Origin: CAWGXG01 sp963826505
GTDB lineage: Bacteria; Chloroflexota; Anaerolineae; Aggregatilineales; Aggregatilineaceae
Assembly (NCBI GenBank): GCA_963826505.1
Contig: CAWGXG010000001.1
Span: 62,001-126,000 of the forward strand
Reading direction: 5' to 3'
DNA: 64,000 nucleotides
In this document: piece after piece, positions 63,284 through 64,000 of the stretch
How the letters are laid out: the number at the start of each line of letters is the position of its first letter
How positions within the stretch are numbered: the stretch's first letter is position 1
Made by a program: the position numbers and the translations under genes
Notes under the pieces: model-generated
Databases searched by the model: none
What the model saw: the letters and a program-made list of their open reading frames with translations, nothing else
What the model was told of the DNA's origin: nothing

Positions 63284-64000
63284 CTACGCGAAGGAGGATT
63301 CGTCCACGACCGGCATGCGCCTCTGCGCGTCGGCCACGGCTTCGACCGGGTAATCGTAATCTTCCAGGCCGCCCTCAAGATACTTGTCGTAAGACAGCAT
63401 ATCGAAATGGCCGTGTCCGCTCAGGTTGAACAGGATCACGCGCTCTTCGCCGCGCTCTTTGGCTTCCAGCGCCTCGTTGATCGCGGCGCGGATGGCGTGC
63501 GCGCTTTCCGGCGCGGGGATGATGCCTTCCTGTTTGGCGAACAACACCGCCGCCTCGAAAATGCTGTTCTGGTGATACGCTCTGTGCCTCGACAATGCCC
63601 ACGTCGTGCAGCAGCGACATGATCGGCGACATGCCGTGATAGCGCAGGCCGCCCGCGTGAATTCCCGGCGGGACGAAGTCGTGACCAAGGGTGTGCATCT
63701 TGGCTATGGGACCCAGGCCGACTGAGTCTCCGAAGTCATAGGCATACACGCCGCGCGTCATGCTGGGGCAGGCGGTCGGTTCAGCAGCCAGGAAGCGCGT
63801 GGGCAGCTTCTTGTCGATCCGCTCGCGCACGAAGGGGGTTATGAGCCCGCCCATGTTACTGCCGCCGCCCGCACAGCCGATCACCACGTCCGGGTAATCG
63901 TCCGCCAGCGCCATCTGGAGCAGGGCTTCTTCCCCGACAATCGACTGGTGCAGCAGGACATGATTGAGCACGCTACCCAGCGAATACTTGACATCCGCGA
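63284..64000 (-). pseudogene. TrpB2-type tryptophan synthase beta chain, partial and frameshifted
   Basis: The gene enters from beyond the right edge. The first frame reads YSLGSVLNHVLLHQS, VVIGCAGGGSNMGGL (PLP phosphate-binding GGGSN loop) and GLRYHGMSP. Near 63578-63588 an extra base changes frame, and the other frame continues AYHQNSIFEAAVLFAKQEGI and VILFNLSGHGHFDM. Removing it gives a continuous TrpB2 C-terminal half, joining VEAQ to AYHQ. TrpB2 enzymes convert indole and serine to tryptophan independently of TrpA, or use related substrates. The 5' part lies outside the window. Confidence 0.85.

Overview
The window is a GC-rich bacterial chromosome segment of densely packed single genes and short operons. 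It most resembles the Chloroflexota, probably Anaerolineae. That placement is inferred from gene style: secreted proteins with Pro/Thr-rich linkers, zinc-ribbon FHA proteins, several M29 aminopeptidase paralogues, TIR-HEAT proteins and a GT39-like membrane glycosyltransferase. No rRNA or other marker gene is present to prove it.

Layout. 0-4.3 kb: three tandem secreted paralogues. 4.5-12.8 kb: an FHA zinc-ribbon protein, an alpha-oxoamine synthase (serine palmitoyltransferase-like), a LexA DNA-binding-domain-only protein behind a LexA box, an FAD amine oxidase-like enzyme, an EamA transporter, a lipoprotein and methylglyoxal synthase. 13-18.8 kb: two small membrane paralogues, then a three-gene surface operon (repeat protein, TPR protein, lipoprotein). 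18.8-22 kb: a P-loop kinase, a frameshifted polysaccharide deacetylase, an M50-like protein without its catalytic Glu, and DUF35-like genes. 22.2-28.2 kb: one HEAT-only gene and three TIR-HEAT genes. 28.4-37.8 kb: phage-type head and tail genes with no portal, terminase, tail tube, tape measure or integrase, interrupted by three reverse-strand non-phage genes. 37.8-51.8 kb: phosphohexomutase, beta-propeller protein, HtrA-like protease, phosphoesterase, URO-D-like protein, LysM glycosidase, a predicted SOS-controlled small RNA, tRNA-Glu and a GT39-like glycosyltransferase. 52-60.5 kb: three M29 aminopeptidases, an M28 peptidase, a methyltransferase, a receiver protein, heme O synthase and an SOS-controlled alpha/alpha-barrel protein. 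61-64 kb: P-II regulator with ammonium transporter, and a TrpB2-type tryptophan synthase beta chain running off the right edge.

Three points stand out. First, three perfect GAAC-N4-GTTC (LexA-type) boxes sit in or beside good sigma-70-like promoters; one controls an apparent 106-nt C-rich RNA with its own terminator. Second, a TIR-HEAT array, with one TIR that has lost its catalytic glutamate, directly precedes the phage-derived head/tail island. Third, six genes each carry what looks like one extra base, and a family of G/C-rich imperfect palindromes recurs in the intergenic spaces. The uniform +1 bias suggests uncorrected sequencing insertions, so the genes typed pseudogene may be intact in the organism.
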